Below, piece by piece: positions 1 to 7,517 of a DNA stretch of 37,274 bases (the first letter of the stretch is position 1; the number at the start of each line of letters is the position of its first letter). A program made the translations under genes and the position numbers. This stretch comes from Bacillota bacterium (GTDB lineage: Bacteria > Bacillota > Clostridia > Clostridiales > Clostridiaceae), in the NCBI GenBank assembly GCA_023451395.1, contig JAEXZL010000203.1:1-37274 (forward strand), written 5' to 3'. Under the pieces are notes generated by a model, which worked only from the letters and a program-made list of their open reading frames with translations, ran no database searches and had not been told where the DNA came from.

Positions 1-1
1 T

Positions 2-808
2 TTATAAATATATTCCAGATATAAGCTTTTCTAGCTTAGCTACTCCAATATACATTAAGAAGGCAAGTATGGATAGAATGATAATGGACATCATAACCAT
101 ATCAAGCTGTGCAATTTGTCCTCCATAAACGATTAGAAAGCCTAGTCCTTCCTTAGCTACTAGGAATTCTCCCATAATTACTCCTACCCAGGATAGGCCT
201 ACATTAATTTTTAGTGCAGAAATAAAGGTTGGAATAGAGGCTGGGAAAACCAGATGTCTTAGAAGCTGAAGTTTATTAGCACCGAAGGTTCTAAGAAGTT
301 TTATCTTATCTTCATTCACTTCTTTAAATCCTGCTAGGACACTTATCACAGTGACGATTATGGATATTAAAAGAGCTATAACAATTATTGAAGTTATACC
401 ATTTCCTGCCCAAAAGATTATTATAGGTCCTAAAGCCACCTTGGGAAGTGCATTAAGAACTACTAAATATGGATCCAAAACCTTTGAAGCAAAATCGGAC
501 CACCATAGAAACATGGCAATGAAAGTACCTAATAGGGTCCCAAGAGTAAATCCTATGATGGTTTCATAGCAGGTGACAAGAATGTGCTGAAGGAGTATAC
601 CCTCATTATAAAAGCGATATAATAGCTTTATTATTCTTGTTGGGGAACTTGTCAAGAAGGGATCAATCCATTTTAGCTCCGCTGCAATCTCCCATAAGGT
701 AAAAAATAATATTAGAAGAAGGATTCTGGATATAGTTAACAAGAAAGTGTAGCGGCGAGTTTTCTTTAAATAATTGTTGTGCTCCACACTAATAACTTTA
801 GTTTTCAA
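2..808 (-). CDS. ABC transporter permease (SsuC/TauC/ThiX-like)
   Basis: Inner-membrane permease of an importer for a small organic substrate of the nitrate/sulfonate/taurine/thiamine-precursor class. The protein (about 268 residues) is strongly hydrophobic, with about six membrane segments, and has the ABC-permease coupling-loop region (segment beginning KLLRTFGANKLQLLRHLVFPAS; EAA-loop with conserved G). The first possible start (TTG at 817) sits one base after an AAGGAG site, so I prefer the TTG at 808, about ten bases downstream of it; either way the start lies inside the end of the ATPase gene, which indicates translational coupling. It is the last visible gene of the lipoprotein-ATPase-permease operon. 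The stop codon lies at the window edge, so the gene is complete. The substrate cannot be told from sequence. Confidence 0.9.
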   Translation of the reverse strand: MKTKVISVEHNNYLKKTRRYTFLLTISRILLLILFFTLWEIAAELKWIDPFLTSSPTRIIKLLYRFYNEGILLQHILVTCYETIIGFTLGTLLGTFIAMFLWWSDFASKVLDPYLVVLNALPKVALGPIIIFWAGNGITSIIVIALLISIIVTVISVLAGFKEVNEDKIKLLRTFGANKLQLLRHLVFPASIPTFISALKINVGLSWVGVIMGEFLVAKEGLGFLIVYGGQIAQLDMVMMSIIILSILAFLMYIGVAKLEKLISGIYL

Positions 809-1565
809 TGAAATCAAGCTCCTTCCATATTATATTAAAATATTCCCTAAATTCCGGAGCTTCACGTCTTAGTAGAGGAGTATTATATTTTTCCTCAAAA
901 TCTAAGTTTATAATCTTCTTTATTCTAGATGGGCGCCGACTTAATATAACTATTCTAGAAGAAGTAGAGATAGCTTCAGAAATATCATGAGTGACCATTA
1001 CAACAGTCTTACCAGCCTTCTTAATTATCTGATATATTTCATCGCAAACCATAAGTCTTGTTTGATAATCTAAGGCTGAGAAGGGTTCATCAAGGAGAAG
1101 AATATGAGGAGAAAGTGCCAAGGTTCTTAAAAGAGCTACCCTCTGACGCATTCCACCGGATAATTCATTGGGATAATATTTTTTGAAGGATGCTAAACCG
1201 TAGCTATCTAGAAGATTTTCAATTTGAAGCACAGCTTCCTTAGTTAGTTTCTTCTGAATTCTTAGGCCAAGGGTCACATTACCCCATAGATTAAGCCACT
1301 GAAAAAGATGATCCTTTTGAAACATGTAGCCTATTCTGCTGTCACCCTTAGAAATATTTTTTCCTTCTAGCATTATTTCCCCAGAGGAGGGAGGCACAAG
1401 CCCTGAAATTATATTTAGTAAGGTGGATTTACCACAGCCAGAGGGACCTATGATACTTATAAATTCTCCCTCCTCAATGGTAAGACTAATATCATTTAAT
1501 ACTTTAGTTTCTCCTAGAGGTGAGTGGTAGTTCATTTGAATATTTTTTATTTCAACTTTTTTCAT
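798..1565 (-). CDS. ABC transporter ATP-binding protein (SsuB/TauB-like)
   Basis: Cytoplasmic ATPase that powers the adjacent permease. From the start at 1565 it has 255 residues, with Walker A GPSGCGKS (40-47), Q-loop (Q83), signature LSGGM (135-139), Walker B LLLDE (156-160) and the switch histidine in VTHD. The start at 1565 is chosen because AAGGTG lies five bases upstream; an earlier in-frame ATG at 1583 has no ribosome binding site and would begin next to the intercistronic hairpin. It overlaps the permease start downstream and is preceded by a 65-base gap after the substrate-binding lipoprotein gene. Length and motifs are normal for the family that serves nitrate/sulfonate/taurine importers. 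Confidence 0.93.
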   Translation of the reverse strand: MKKVEIKNIQMNYHSPLGETKVLNDISLTIEEGEFISIIGPSGCGKSTLLNIISGLVPPSSGEIMLEGKNISKGDSRIGYMFQKDHLFQWLNLWGNVTLGLRIQKKLTKEAVLQIENLLDSYGLASFKKYYPNELSGGMRQRVALLRTLALSPHILLLDEPFSALDYQTRLMVCDEIYQIIKKAGKTVVMVTHDISEAISTSSRIVILSRRPSRIKKIINLDFEEKYNTPLLRREAPEFREYFNIIWKELDFIEN

Positions 1566-1585
1566 CTTATCACCTTCTTTCATAA

Positions 1586-1623
1586 GCTGCCAAGCTTCAG
1601 TGAGATATGAAGCTTGGCGTAGC
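1586..1623 (-). promoter_or_regulatory. intercistronic hairpin between binding-protein and ATPase genes
   Basis: GCCAAGCTTCA (1589-1599) is complementary to TGAAGCTTGGC (1608-1618), giving an 11-bp perfect stem with an 8-base loop, extendable by GCT/AGC at the outside. There is no U-run on the minus strand, so it is not a classic terminator. In ABC import operons such hairpins after the binding-protein gene protect the upstream mRNA or partly attenuate, so that more binding protein than membrane components is made; that role is inferred here. Confidence 0.55.
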
Positions 1624-1630
1624 AGTAGGA

Positions 1631-2662
1631 TTATTTTTTTATAGCCTTCTCTCCAAAGCTGTTATTAATAATATCCTTTAAAGGAGGACGTTTTGGTAAA
1701 AGCTCCGAATCATAGGATTCAATTATATCCATAAGTCTTGTCATATCTGCTTCTTTTACTATGGGAGATGCTGAGAAGGCATCAATATCCTTATAGTTTT
1801 TAATAACATTTATCATAGTATCCTCATCTGTACCTGGAAAAAAGGAAACTATAGCCTTTGCTATGTCTTCATTGCTGTTTTCTGAAACCCAAAGCTGACC
1901 TTTATAGATAGCTTTCGTAAATTTTTCAAGAATTTGCGGGTTCTTTTCTACATAACTCTTTGTAGTGTAGAAGCAGGTATAGGGAAGAGTTCCAGCAGAT
2001 TTCCCAATAGATGCAACTATATAACCTGCATTTTCCTTTTCTAACATGCTACCTGTAGGCTCAAAAAGTGCAACATAATCACCAGTTCCTCCTTTAAAGG
2101 CACCAGCAGTTGCATTAAAGGCAATGTTAGTAATGAGATTCAAATCTTTAGTTACATCTAATCCACTATTCTTAAGAACATATTCTAAAGCCATTTCTGG
2201 CATACCACCAGGACGGCCTCCAACCACGGTTTTTCCCTTAAGGCTCTCCCAGGTAAAAGCAGTCTCCTTATTTCTTCCTACTAAAAAGGATCCATCCTTT
2301 TGCGTTAGCTGGGCAAAGACTACAGGATAGTCCTCTCGTCCTTGATTATAGATGTAAAGAACCTGTTCTGGGCCGGAGAAGCCGATGTCAACACTGCCGC
2401 TTAATAGCTGTTGCATGGTTTTATCAGCACCTTGTCCTGTTGTAATATCCAGTTCTATACCTTCGTCCTTAAAGAAACCTTGGGTAATTGCTGCATACAT
2501 AGGTGCATAAAATATTGAACGAGTTACTTCATTAAGCTTAATAGTGGTAATAGTATTCTCTGTATCTGGCGGAGTAGATTCTATTTTTTTACAGGATATT
2601 ATTGAAAAAACTAAGAATAATAATAAGGGGAGTATTAGCAGTTTTTTCTTTGCGTTTTTCAT
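1631..2662 (-). CDS. ABC transporter substrate-binding lipoprotein (NMT1/THI5-SsuA-like)
   Basis: Extracytoplasmic solute-binding protein of the importer, 343 residues. A lysine-rich start is followed by a hydrophobic segment ending in the lipobox IISC, so C24 should be lipidated and anchor the protein on the outer face of the membrane. The mature part has the NMT1/SsuA pattern: an early stretch like RSIFYAPMYAAITQGFF, then GADKTMQQLLSGSVDIG, which in relatives forms the substrate pocket. It is the first gene of a minus-strand operon with the ATPase and permease and has a good AGGAGG site before the ATG. No TPP riboswitch or other known leader is visible in the roughly 100 bases upstream, so thiamine control is not supported. 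Candidate substrates are sulfonates, nitrate-like anions or a pyrimidine; I cannot choose. Confidence 0.9.
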   Translation of the reverse strand: MKNAKKKLLILPLLLFLVFSIISCKKIESTPPDTENTITTIKLNEVTRSIFYAPMYAAITQGFFKDEGIELDITTGQGADKTMQQLLSGSVDIGFSGPEQVLYIYNQGREDYPVVFAQLTQKDGSFLVGRNKETAFTWESLKGKTVVGGRPGGMPEMALEYVLKNSGLDVTKDLNLITNIAFNATAGAFKGGTGDYVALFEPTGSMLEKENAGYIVASIGKSAGTLPYTCFYTTKSYVEKNPQILEKFTKAIYKGQLWVSENSNEDIAKAIVSFFPGTDEDTMINVIKNYKDIDAFSASPIVKEADMTRLMDIIESYDSELLPKRPPLKDIINNSFGEKAIKK

Positions 2663-2769
2663 ATAAACCTCCTAGTATTTGTCTTTCACTGTTATAATAT
2701 GATGATTAACAATAATTGCTATAACTTCTATAGAGTTTATTAATAGTAACTATTTGTTAAGGGGATGAT

Positions 2770-3567
2770 TTGCTAATGAAGATAAAAGAAAAGCTTAAGT
2801 TAGTTAGTATCAGTGTGGGTGCAGGGGTTTTAGGACTTTTTCTTTTAGGAATGTCCATAGAGACTTCCAATTTAGATGGAAAAAAAGAAAGAAGTGCAGT
2901 TATTGCCGTGGTTATTGATGATTTCGGAAATAACTGTAAGGGGACTGAAGAAATTATGGCATTAGGCATTCCTATAACTGCAGCAGTAATGCCTTTTCTT
3001 CCAAGCTCTGCAAAGGATGCAGAGGCGGCTTATAATAAAGGTCATCAGGTTATACTTCATCTTCCAATGGAACCAGAGCGAGGGAAGTCAAGCTGGCTTG
3101 GACCAAAGGGGATTACTGTTGATCTATCTACGGAAGAAATAGAAAAAAGAGTAGAGCAGGCTTTGTCTGAGCTTAAATTTGCTACAGGTATAAATAATCA
3201 TACAGGCTCTAAGGCCATGAAGGATGAACGGGTTGTAGGTGCCGTTCTAAGAGTAGTTAAGAGGAATGGAATTTCATTTTTAGATAGTAGAACTACTGAA
3301 AAGTCTCAAGCTAAAAGGCTATGTAGTGATATGAAAATAAGATATTTTGAAAGGGATATATTCTTGGATCATGTAAATTCCGTTTATAACATTGAAAAGC
3401 AGCTAGATAAGGCAGGGGAGATGGCTCTTTCTAAAGGCTATGCCATAGTAATTGGTCATGTTGGACCTGCAGGTGGTAAGAACACAGTGCAGGCTTTAAA
3501 AAACAAAATAACTTCATTAGAAGGTATGGGAATAAGATTTGTTACTTTAGAGAATATAGAGTATTAA
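2770..3567 (+). CDS. divergent polysaccharide deacetylase (YibQ/COG2861 type)
   Basis: Membrane-anchored or exported protein of 265 residues with one N-terminal hydrophobic segment (about residues 10-28) followed by the divergent polysaccharide deacetylase fold: VVIDDFGNN near residue 44, HLPMEP, a NNHTGS stretch, and a VIGHVGP motif near the end. This family keeps the NodB-like barrel, but its substrate is not established. The TTG start lies five bases after AAGGGG; the ATG two codons later is a possible alternative. It is divergent from the ABC importer operon and ends near a shared terminator with the convergent carboxypeptidase gene. Confidence 0.82.
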   Translation: MLMKIKEKLKLVSISVGAGVLGLFLLGMSIETSNLDGKKERSAVIAVVIDDFGNNCKGTEEIMALGIPITAAVMPFLPSSAKDAEAAYNKGHQVILHLPMEPERGKSSWLGPKGITVDLSTEEIEKRVEQALSELKFATGINNHTGSKAMKDERVVGAVLRVVKRNGISFLDSRTTEKSQAKRLCSDMKIRYFERDIFLDHVNSVYNIEKQLDKAGEMALSKGYAIVIGHVGPAGGKNTVQALKNKITSLEGMGIRFVTLENIEY

Positions 3568-3576
3568 AATAAGAAA

Positions 3577-3616
3577 AATTAAAGAGCAATTAAAGAGCAA
3601 TTAAAGAGCAATTAAA
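3577..3616. repeat. 11-bp direct repeat, three copies plus a partial fourth
   Basis: The unit AATTAAAGAGC occurs at 3577-3587, 3588-3598 and 3599-3609, then AATTAAA begins a fourth copy at 3610. It sits between the deacetylase stop codon and the terminator. It looks like simple slippage expansion in non-coding DNA. Confidence 0.9.
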
Positions 3617-3622
3617 CAATAA

Positions 3623-3670
3623 AAGCTTAAAACACAAAGGCTATAAAATAGCTTTTCGTGTTTTAAGCTT
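3623..3670. terminator. bidirectional terminator between convergent genes
   Basis: AAGCTTAAAACAC (3623-3635) pairs perfectly with GTGTTTTAAGCTT (3658-3670), and an inner 8-bp stem (AAAGGCTA with TAGCTTTT) extends it after a single bulge. It lies between the plus-strand deacetylase and the minus-strand carboxypeptidase and can serve both; on the minus strand it is followed by a T-rich stretch. Confidence 0.75.
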
Positions 3671-3675
3671 ATTAA

Positions 3676-4971
3676 TTATCTTCTTCGTCTTCTTCTAGAA
3701 CCTGTATAAGACCATGAGCTTTTAGAGCGCCTGGAACCTCTTTTTATTAGTATAATAATCATAATTATTAAAATGATGATTATTAAAAGAGCACCAACGG
3801 CAGCACCATAAATAGTAGCATTGGCCTTAATAATGTCAGAGGTGGTTATCATAGCCTTAAGTTTATAGTTTTCACTACTACCTCTTTGCTCATAAGTATA
3901 GGTAAGAGATTCAGCCTTTGAAGAAAGCTCCCAGGCATCTACATTATCCAAAGCTATAGTACCTTTTCCTTCAGCATTATTAACTTCATTATCATATATT
4001 TGAATATCTTCCATTAAAGTCATTGGAACGGAAATAGTCTTTTCAGGACCAAAGAATTTAAAGACTTTATAGTTAACATCATAGGTACCAACGGTTTCAC
4101 CGGCTTTTTTTATAGCAGTTTTTTCAGCGGCATAGCTATAATCTATTATTGATTTCATATCATTAAATACTGCAGTATCATTAGCATCATAGGCAGATTT
4201 CAAAACAACACCAATGATTGTTCTTCCTTCTCTTTCATAAATTGCTGCAAGAGACCTTCCAGCAGGGGTCGTCCATCCAGTTTTACCACCTATACAGCCA
4301 TCTAGACCAACATTTTTGTTTCTATTTTCAAGATTGATTGGAAGGTTTTTTGAAGTAGTTATAGTGGCCTTATCTAAAGCCATGGTTTCTCTAACCCATT
4401 CATTCTCATAGGCTTTTTTTGCCATGACTGCTAGATCATAAGCAGTTGTATAATGATTGTCATCATGAAGCCCATTAGGATTTGTAAAATGACTATTTGT
4501 AAGGCCCCATTCTTTTAATCTTTTATTCATCAGTTCTGCAAAGGCTTCTGTATTTCCTGAAATACTATCGGAAACAACATGGGCTATATCATTGCCTGAG
4601 AATAAAAGAAGTGCCTTCATAACATCATCACCATTAATAGTAGTACCGAGCCCTATTGGTCCATAGCTTCTAAAAATAGAATAATCAGGCTGTTTTAATG
4701 CTGTGGCAGTAAATTCTAATGTATCTGTTTTGGTTTTATTTTCCGCCAAAAGCACAGCAGTTAAGAGCTTGGTTATACTGGCAGGATAAGCCTTAGCATC
4801 CACACCTTTTGCATAAATGATTTCTCCTGTTTCTGCATCAATAGTTACAGCGTACTCTCCGATAATTGTGGGAGGAGCAGTTTCGGCTTTAGCTTCCTTT
4901 ATGAAGGCAGGTGACAGGGTATTTATTGTAAAAGCAATAGCTAATATACTGAATAATTTTTTAAACTTCAT
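3676..4971 (-). CDS. dacA: D-alanyl-D-alanine carboxypeptidase (S11 family)
   Basis: Penicillin-binding protein that removes the terminal D-Ala from peptidoglycan stem peptides, acting outside the membrane. The 431-residue product has a signal peptide ending near AKA/ET (about 29), the three active-site motifs SITK (65-68), SGN (124-126) and KTG (229-231), a C-terminal beta domain, and a terminal membrane helix rich in isoleucine, followed by a strongly basic tail ending in six arginines. The start at 4971 is supported by GGAGAG seven bases upstream and by a promoter whose predicted start site (about 5011) leaves no room for the longer frame from 5013. The C-terminal helix replaces the amphipathic anchor common in DacA proteins. 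DacF is an equally possible name. Confidence 0.92.
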   Translation of the reverse strand: MKFKKLFSILAIAFTINTLSPAFIKEAKAETAPPTIIGEYAVTIDAETGEIIYAKGVDAKAYPASITKLLTAVLLAENKTKTDTLEFTATALKQPDYSIFRSYGPIGLGTTINGDDVMKALLLFSGNDIAHVVSDSISGNTEAFAELMNKRLKEWGLTNSHFTNPNGLHDDNHYTTAYDLAVMAKKAYENEWVRETMALDKATITTSKNLPINLENRNKNVGLDGCIGGKTGWTTPAGRSLAAIYEREGRTIIGVVLKSAYDANDTAVFNDMKSIIDYSYAAEKTAIKKAGETVGTYDVNYKVFKFFGPEKTISVPMTLMEDIQIYDNEVNNAEGKGTIALDNVDAWELSSKAESLTYTYEQRGSSENYKLKAMITTSDIIKANATIYGAAVGALLIIIILIIMIIILIKRGSRRSKSSWSYTGSRRRRRR

Positions 4972-5017
4972 TTTATCTCTCCAATTTATATATAGTTTAA
5001 GGTTCATTAACAAAGTT

Positions 5018-5046
5018 AGTATAGCAAAAATGACCTTCAGTTACAA
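5018..5046 (-). promoter_or_regulatory. sigma-A type promoter for dacA
   Basis: On the minus strand TTGTAA (5041-5046) and TATACT (5018-5023) are separated by exactly 17 bases. Transcription would begin near 5011, about 40 bases before the chosen ATG at 4971. Confidence 0.6.
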
Positions 5047-5117
5047 CTATAGATTTTTTAAATGTTCACTTTATGATTAATATTAATAATTATATAATAG
5101 CTATGAGGTGATCAGTT

Positions 5118-5726
5118 TTGTACACAGAGCTATTAGATAGAATATTTAAAAACAGAAAGGGAAATATTCTAGGAAACTATAAAAAGTCAGCAGTAATGCT
5201 GTTAATCTGTGAGGTTAATGGCGTGGAGTGCATAATATATGAGCAGCGCTCTCTATCTCTTAGGCATCAGCCTGGAGATGTGTGTTTTCCAGGAGGAAGG
5301 ATAGAGGAGGGAGAAAGCCCTAAAGAGGCTGCTATAAGAGAGGCTACAGAGGAATTAGGCATTAAAGAAGAGGACATTGAGTACTTAGGAGAAATGGATT
5401 ATTTTATAAGTCCCTATGGTGCAATTATGTATCCTTTTGTAGGACGTCTTAAGTCTTTAAAGCTACAGCCTAATGAAAAGGAGGTTAAGGAGCTCTTTAT
5501 GGTACCTATAGAGTACTTTATGGTAAATGAGCCTATGGTTCATGAGGTCTCTATAATACCTCAGATAAAAGAAGATTTTCCTTATGATATGATTTATGGA
5601 GGTAAAGGCTACAAATTTGCAAAGGGAAAGATGAATCAGTATTTTTATAGCTACCAGGGACATAATATCTGGGGATTTACTGCTCTAATAACTAAAAGTT
5701 TCATTGAGCTTTTAAAATCAAATTAA
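5118..5726 (+). CDS. Nudix hydrolase, CoA pyrophosphatase-like
   Basis: Probable cytoplasmic hydrolase of CoA or a related nucleoside diphosphate derivative, 202 residues. The complete Nudix box runs from G60 to I82 (G, E66, R74-E75, E78-E79, G81), and it is preceded by LRHQPGDVCFPGG (48-60), the hallmark of the NudL/YeaB CoA-pyrophosphatase group. The TTG start is preceded by GAGGTG at seven bases. The gene is divergent from dacA and forms a single-gene unit; the next gene starts about 110 bases later with its own ribosome binding site. Substrate is inferred from family motif only. Confidence 0.88.
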   Translation: MYTELLDRIFKNRKGNILGNYKKSAVMLLICEVNGVECIIYEQRSLSLRHQPGDVCFPGGRIEEGESPKEAAIREATEELGIKEEDIEYLGEMDYFISPYGAIMYPFVGRLKSLKLQPNEKEVKELFMVPIEYFMVNEPMVHEVSIIPQIKEDFPYDMIYGGKGYKFAKGKMNQYFYSYQGHNIWGFTALITKSFIELLKSN

Positions 5727-5837
5727 TGAGAAAATTTGGATTGAATCCCAAGATATAAATAATTATAGTACAAATAAAATCATCCTTTCATAAGTAAAAT
5801 AGTAGTAGATATTTAAGCTATGAAAGGAGATAATATT

Positions 5838-6644
5838 ATGATAAGATTCCTGAAACTGTTAATTCTTATTACTTCCTTTTTGGTTATAATTGGGAGAAGT
5901 GAGGCGAGAGCTCATTCACTTAACAATACTATTTATATAACTAACGACGATAAAAGTATTATGTTAAGTAAAATGAGCCTTAACAAAAAGGAAAGAAAAA
6001 TTGTTTTCTTAACCTTTGACGATGGTCCATCAGAAGTAAATACTAAAGGAATCTTAGAAATACTCACTAAAAATAATATTAAGGCTAGTTTTTTTATCAT
6101 AGGAAAAAGCGGAGAAAGAAATAAAGAAATACTGAAAGAGCTTGGTAAGAAAGGTATGGCTGTTTATCCTCATAGCTATAGTCATGAATATGAAGAGATA
6201 TATAAAAATACTGAAAGCTATTTTAAGGATTTAAATCTTTGTGAAGAGGTTATTAAGAAACATGTATCAGGGGTGAATAAGCCTTATATGCGGATGCCAG
6301 GCGGATCTGCCAACAGTGTATGTAATAAAGTAATATTAAAGTCTATTAAGGATCAGCTTCGGGAAAAAAATTATTCTTATATTGATTGGAATGTAGATTC
6401 TCAGGATGCCACCAGCAGAAGGGTAAGTGCAGAGAGAATAAAGAGGAGTGTATTTAAGGAAAGCACCTATAACTCTATTTCTGTGGTGCTCTTTCATGAT
6501 ACAGAAAGTAAGGATACTACAGTAGAGGCTCTAGAGGACGTAATTAAATATTATAAGAATAATAACTATCAATTTAAAACATTAAATGAAATAACTCAGA
6601 AGGAAGAGAAGATACTTATAGATATGAAGGTAATAAATAGGTAG
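5838..6644 (+). CDS. polysaccharide deacetylase (NodB domain), probably peptidoglycan GlcNAc deacetylase
   Basis: Exported or membrane-anchored deacetylase of 268 residues. A signal segment (about 3-24) precedes the NodB domain: TFDDGP (59-64) with the catalytic base and metal aspartates D61/D62, the metal histidines H112 and H116 in HSYSH, RMPGG near 152-156, the IDW stretch, and the closing LFHD (219-222). All catalytic motifs are intact, in contrast to the divergent deacetylase at 2770. The ATG at 5838 is chosen because AAAGGAGA lies about six bases before it; the earlier ATG at 5820 overlaps that site. Deacetylation of wall GlcNAc is the usual role and would give lysozyme resistance; other glycans are possible. 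Confidence 0.88.
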   Translation: MIRFLKLLILITSFLVIIGRSEARAHSLNNTIYITNDDKSIMLSKMSLNKKERKIVFLTFDDGPSEVNTKGILEILTKNNIKASFFIIGKSGERNKEILKELGKKGMAVYPHSYSHEYEEIYKNTESYFKDLNLCEEVIKKHVSGVNKPYMRMPGGSANSVCNKVILKSIKDQLREKNYSYIDWNVDSQDATSRRVSAERIKRSVFKESTYNSISVVLFHDTESKDTTVEALEDVIKYYKNNNYQFKTLNEITQKEEKILIDMKVINR

Positions 6645-6720
6645 GGATGTTTTAGGCGATCATATATATAGAAGAGATTCTTAAAAGATAGAATACTATA
6701 GATGTAAATAATATGGTAGT

Positions 6721-6768
6721 AAAATAACCAGTGGCGTAGCTATTTAAACAGACTGCCCTGGTTATTTT
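6721..6768. terminator. bidirectional terminator
   Basis: AAAATAACCAG (6721-6731) pairs with CTGGTTATTTT (6758-6768). It lies between the plus-strand deacetylase and the minus-strand gatD and can end both transcripts. Confidence 0.8.
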
Positions 6769-6781
6769 ATCTTTAAAATGG

Positions 6782-7504
6782 TTATTTCATTAATTTTTCT
6801 ATGATCATTTTTTTTGCTGAAAGCTCAAAGGTATCATCGAGAGGTTCTAGATTTATATTTGAATATTTTTTTTCTAAGGCCTCTTTAATTAGCCTATCTG
6901 CAAGCTCAGGATTTTTAGAAAGTAGGGAGCCGTGAGAATAGGAACAGTAGGTGTTCTTATAGATACAGCCTTCGTAGCCATCTTGACCGTTATTACCATA
7001 GCCCTTCAGGACCTTACCTAAGGGAGTATAGCTTCCTATGAATGTTCTTCCAGAATGATTTTCAAATCCTACGTATGTTTCATGGAAGACCTGATTTTCT
7101 AAAATAATATTACCAATAAACCTATTGTCTCCTCCTTCTGTATATATATCCAGTATTTCTAAGCCTTTAAGCTTTTCACCCTGAGGAGTGGTGTAGTGCA
7201 TACCCAGTAGCTGATATCCTCCACAGATAGCTAAGAGAACCTTGCCTTCTTCAACATAAGACCTAAGAGCTTCTTGCTTTTCGCCAAATAGATCCTGTGC
7301 AACTATAGACTGCTCATAATCCTGGCCTCCTCCAAAAAAGACTATATCGTATAAATCTTTATTGAAAGATTCTCCAAGAGAAAGATTATAAATATTTACT
7401 TTAATACCTCTAGATTCTGCTCTATGCTTTAGAATTAGTATATTGCCTAAATCACCGTAAACATTAAGCAAATCAGGGTAGAGATGACATATATTTAGCT
7501 CCAT
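6782..7504 (-). CDS. gatD: lipid II isoglutaminyl synthase, glutamine amidotransferase subunit
   Basis: GatD releases ammonia from glutamine for MurT, which amidates the D-Glu of lipid II to D-isoglutamine. The 240-residue class I amidotransferase domain has the nucleophile elbow LAICGGYQ with C94 (the same position as the catalytic cysteine of S. aureus GatD) and the catalytic histidine H191 in YSHGS. The N-terminal LYPDLLNVYGDLGN is a family hallmark. It follows murT by 13 bases on the same strand with its own AGGAGG-like site, so the two are cotranscribed. Length is normal. Cobyric acid synthase-like proteins share the fold, but the murT neighbour settles the call. Confidence 0.95.
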   Translation of the reverse strand: MELNICHLYPDLLNVYGDLGNILILKHRAESRGIKVNIYNLSLGESFNKDLYDIVFFGGGQDYEQSIVAQDLFGEKQEALRSYVEEGKVLLAICGGYQLLGMHYTTPQGEKLKGLEILDIYTEGGDNRFIGNIILENQVFHETYVGFENHSGRTFIGSYTPLGKVLKGYGNNGQDGYEGCIYKNTYCSYSHGSLLSKNPELADRLIKEALEKKYSNINLEPLDDTFELSAKKMIIEKLMK

Positions 7505-7517
7505 TTATAGTACCTCC

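Noticed and set aside
2663..2769. TPP riboswitch upstream of the ABC importer
   Set aside because: The gap is about 100 bases and lacks the CTGAGA and related conserved elements of the riboswitch.
3577..3616. CRISPR-like array
   Set aside because: Units of 11 bases are directly abutting with no spacers; it is a simple tandem repeat.
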